A stretch of DNA of 64,000 bases from Liolophura sinensis (taxonomy: Eukaryota > Mollusca > Polyplacophora > Chitonida > Chitonidae). The notes under the pieces are model-generated. The model saw only the letters and a program-made list of their open reading frames with translations. It had not been told where the DNA came from and ran no database searches. The stretch covers positions 57,484,512-57,548,511 of the forward strand of contig NC_088301.1 in NCBI RefSeq assembly GCF_032854445.1, read 5' to 3'. Numbering within the stretch: position 1 is the first letter of the stretch; each line of letters starts with the position of its first letter. Positions 62,161 to 64,000 of this stretch are shown piece after piece. The position numbers and the translations under genes are program-made.

Positions 62161-64000
62161 TGATTCCTCCTCCCCTGATGTGCACATCGTTTTCCCTGCT
62201 TATAAGCTACAGTACCAGGTCCACAACAAGCAAGTGGTATAATTTAGTACTGTGCTGTAACCAGTTACTTGCTCGGTGTAATTTGTGTCAGTCATTCGCA
62301 GAGGGATGAGCCTAATTAACACCTAGACATCAGCCAGCAATCAAGTCATTATAATCCATCGCAGGCCCTCATTACATCGTATCATCACACTCTCTATACA
62401 CAGCCCAAACCATCAGGACACTCAGCTCTCCCAGATAATATATTTGGACATCCATTAACACACCACATAATAATGATACAAAGGATATTATAATCAAGGC
62501 CAATACTGTGTGTAAGTGTTATAATCTGTGACCATCTTCGCAGCCCCTTTATTTCCTCAACATCGGATCCAGCATAGTATATATAATGATTACATTTACT
62601 GTGCAGCTAGGAGATAAAAAAAAAAAACATATTAACATCACAATTGGATATACTGTATGTTTGTACAGCTGACAGATCATTGTCATGTTTGCGTCTACAT
62701 GTTTATATACGTGTACGTGACTTTTCAAGCGTATAAAAGTTTTCTGACAAACAAGTTTCATTGATATCTTTGCAGTAAATATTTTATTCCCCAAAGTCTG
62801 GCCAGATCTCACTTAACAAGCACCAACAATAATACCTTTTTTAAACTCAATAATAAACGCATCGGTATATAATTTGTCTTACACACCGGTATATAGTTTG
62901 TCTTAAAGCAACACAGATACAATGTTGTTAATGATGTTCATGTAATGAAGACAACATACATTTTATTTATTTACTTTTTATTTAGCTATTTTTGATCGAT
63001 AGGTGGCTTACTCTTTCATCAGAAATAGTTCACAACCCGACAACCTGCAAGGTTTAGGGAATTAGATAACCGACCAGGCGCATCACGCGACCAAGTCATA
63101 CCTGACAAACCTCCTGTTAAAAGGTGTCCAATTATGGTGTGTGCGGTGGATTAGAATACACGACCTATCTGATCAAGGATTACACAGTAATAGAGATAAG
63201 AAAAGTAACCAGGAACCTTTAATGTGGCGGTATACTTATAGTGCAGATATCAAGTGGTATGTTGTAATGCATATACCTGGTCGATGTTTTGGAACAGCTA
63301 TCAAGCGCACAACTGTCAAAGCAAAGGTTGGCATGCGACATGCATATATTATGATAACAGGTAGACTGACTGCATTTTCAATCATCCTCAGGTATTAAAT
63401 CACTGTCCAGATGCGAAACCAGTGGAACCAACTCGTTTACTAAATAATATACAGAGATTATAATTCCATGTCACTGAATGACTTATATCGGTACATTCCT
63501 CAGTTATTGTTAGTTCGCACTGACAAATGTCCAAGAGCGCTCTTCGGTATTTGCAATAATGAATTCGTCGCTGTTGTATTTCGGGCCTTAACATAATCCC
63601 ATGCCCTTGTCATTAAAAAACCAGAATACTGCTAAATAACACCCTTTTTCCTTCTTAAACTATCTCCATATGATATAGTGACAGAAACCTAACACTAGGC
63701 TAAGGCATTTTATAGTGTCCACCATATACAGAAAAGAAACACAACGCATATATTGTCTATATACACGTTTTATATACACAGACAATACAGAAATTCCGAT
63801 ATACTGTGTCGTTTCTATACATAATGCATGCGTTTTGCATAAAGCCCGGCAATGTTCGTATATCCCGAGAAGTTAAAGGCGACGGCGTGGTAAACTTCAC
63901 ATATTTCGTTATCGTCTCCATCAGGCCACGTGCGCTTTCGGAGGGAGACCGGAACCATACGGGCTGATACAAGGGTTGATGATAAACACGGCGCAGACTG
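62161..64000. other. Gene-free stretch at the right end
   Basis: Non-repetitive sequence. The block at about 62280-62420 is less AT-rich and contains several homeodomain-type TAATTA/ATTA cores. No exon was recognised. Confidence 0.45.

Overview
This is eukaryotic nuclear DNA from an animal. Coding sequence is split into short exons with GT..AG introns, intergenic DNA is AT-rich, and there are tRNA-derived SINEs, many minisatellites and (AT)n tracts. A selenocysteine-type thioredoxin reductase, and SINEs whose tails read AAATAAATAAAT, suggest a marine invertebrate, perhaps a lophotrochozoan such as a mollusc. That placement is inference. Nothing indicates bacterial or viral DNA.

Positions 1-15.1 kb carry one recognisable gene on the + strand, a thioredoxin reductase (TXNRD). 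Its 5' end lies outside the window. Thirteen coding exons are visible between 479 and 13964. One further exon is missing and probably falls in the 200-N assembly gap at 11322-11521. The last exon ends Gly-Cys-UGA-Gly-stop, the selenocysteine C-terminus of animal TXNRDs. A well-formed type 2 SECIS lies about 200 nt downstream at 14154-14218. A poly(A) signal is at 15099-15104. Two exons carry a single extra base each (about 9436 and 10352) that breaks the frame. The introns hold minisatellites, a 5'-truncated SINE and a roughly 790-bp foldback element.

Positions 16.7-18.9 kb hold a second, convergent gene candidate on the - strand. Three exons have mutually compatible splice phases and read like a dsRBD-type protein. 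A longer 3'-terminal open block also contains a stretch resembling a retroelement RNase H. I could not identify the gene. It lies tail-to-tail with TXNRD.

From 19 to 64 kb I found no convincing protein-coding exon. This part holds full-length and truncated SINEs (two with target-site duplications), inverted-repeat elements, an AT-rich palindrome, and large tandem arrays: 43-bp units at 32 kb, about 62-bp at 35.5 kb, 69-bp at 52.4-53.2 kb, 27-bp at 53.4-54.7 kb, and 30-bp at 60.2-62.2 kb. Several less AT-rich, non-repetitive blocks could be conserved regulatory DNA, but sequence alone cannot show this.

I found no evidence of a previously undescribed multi-gene system. The points most worth checking are the Sec/SECIS pair, the frame breaks, the unidentified dsRBD-like gene, the foldback element in the TXNRD intron, and the arrays whose unit lengths keep long frames open.
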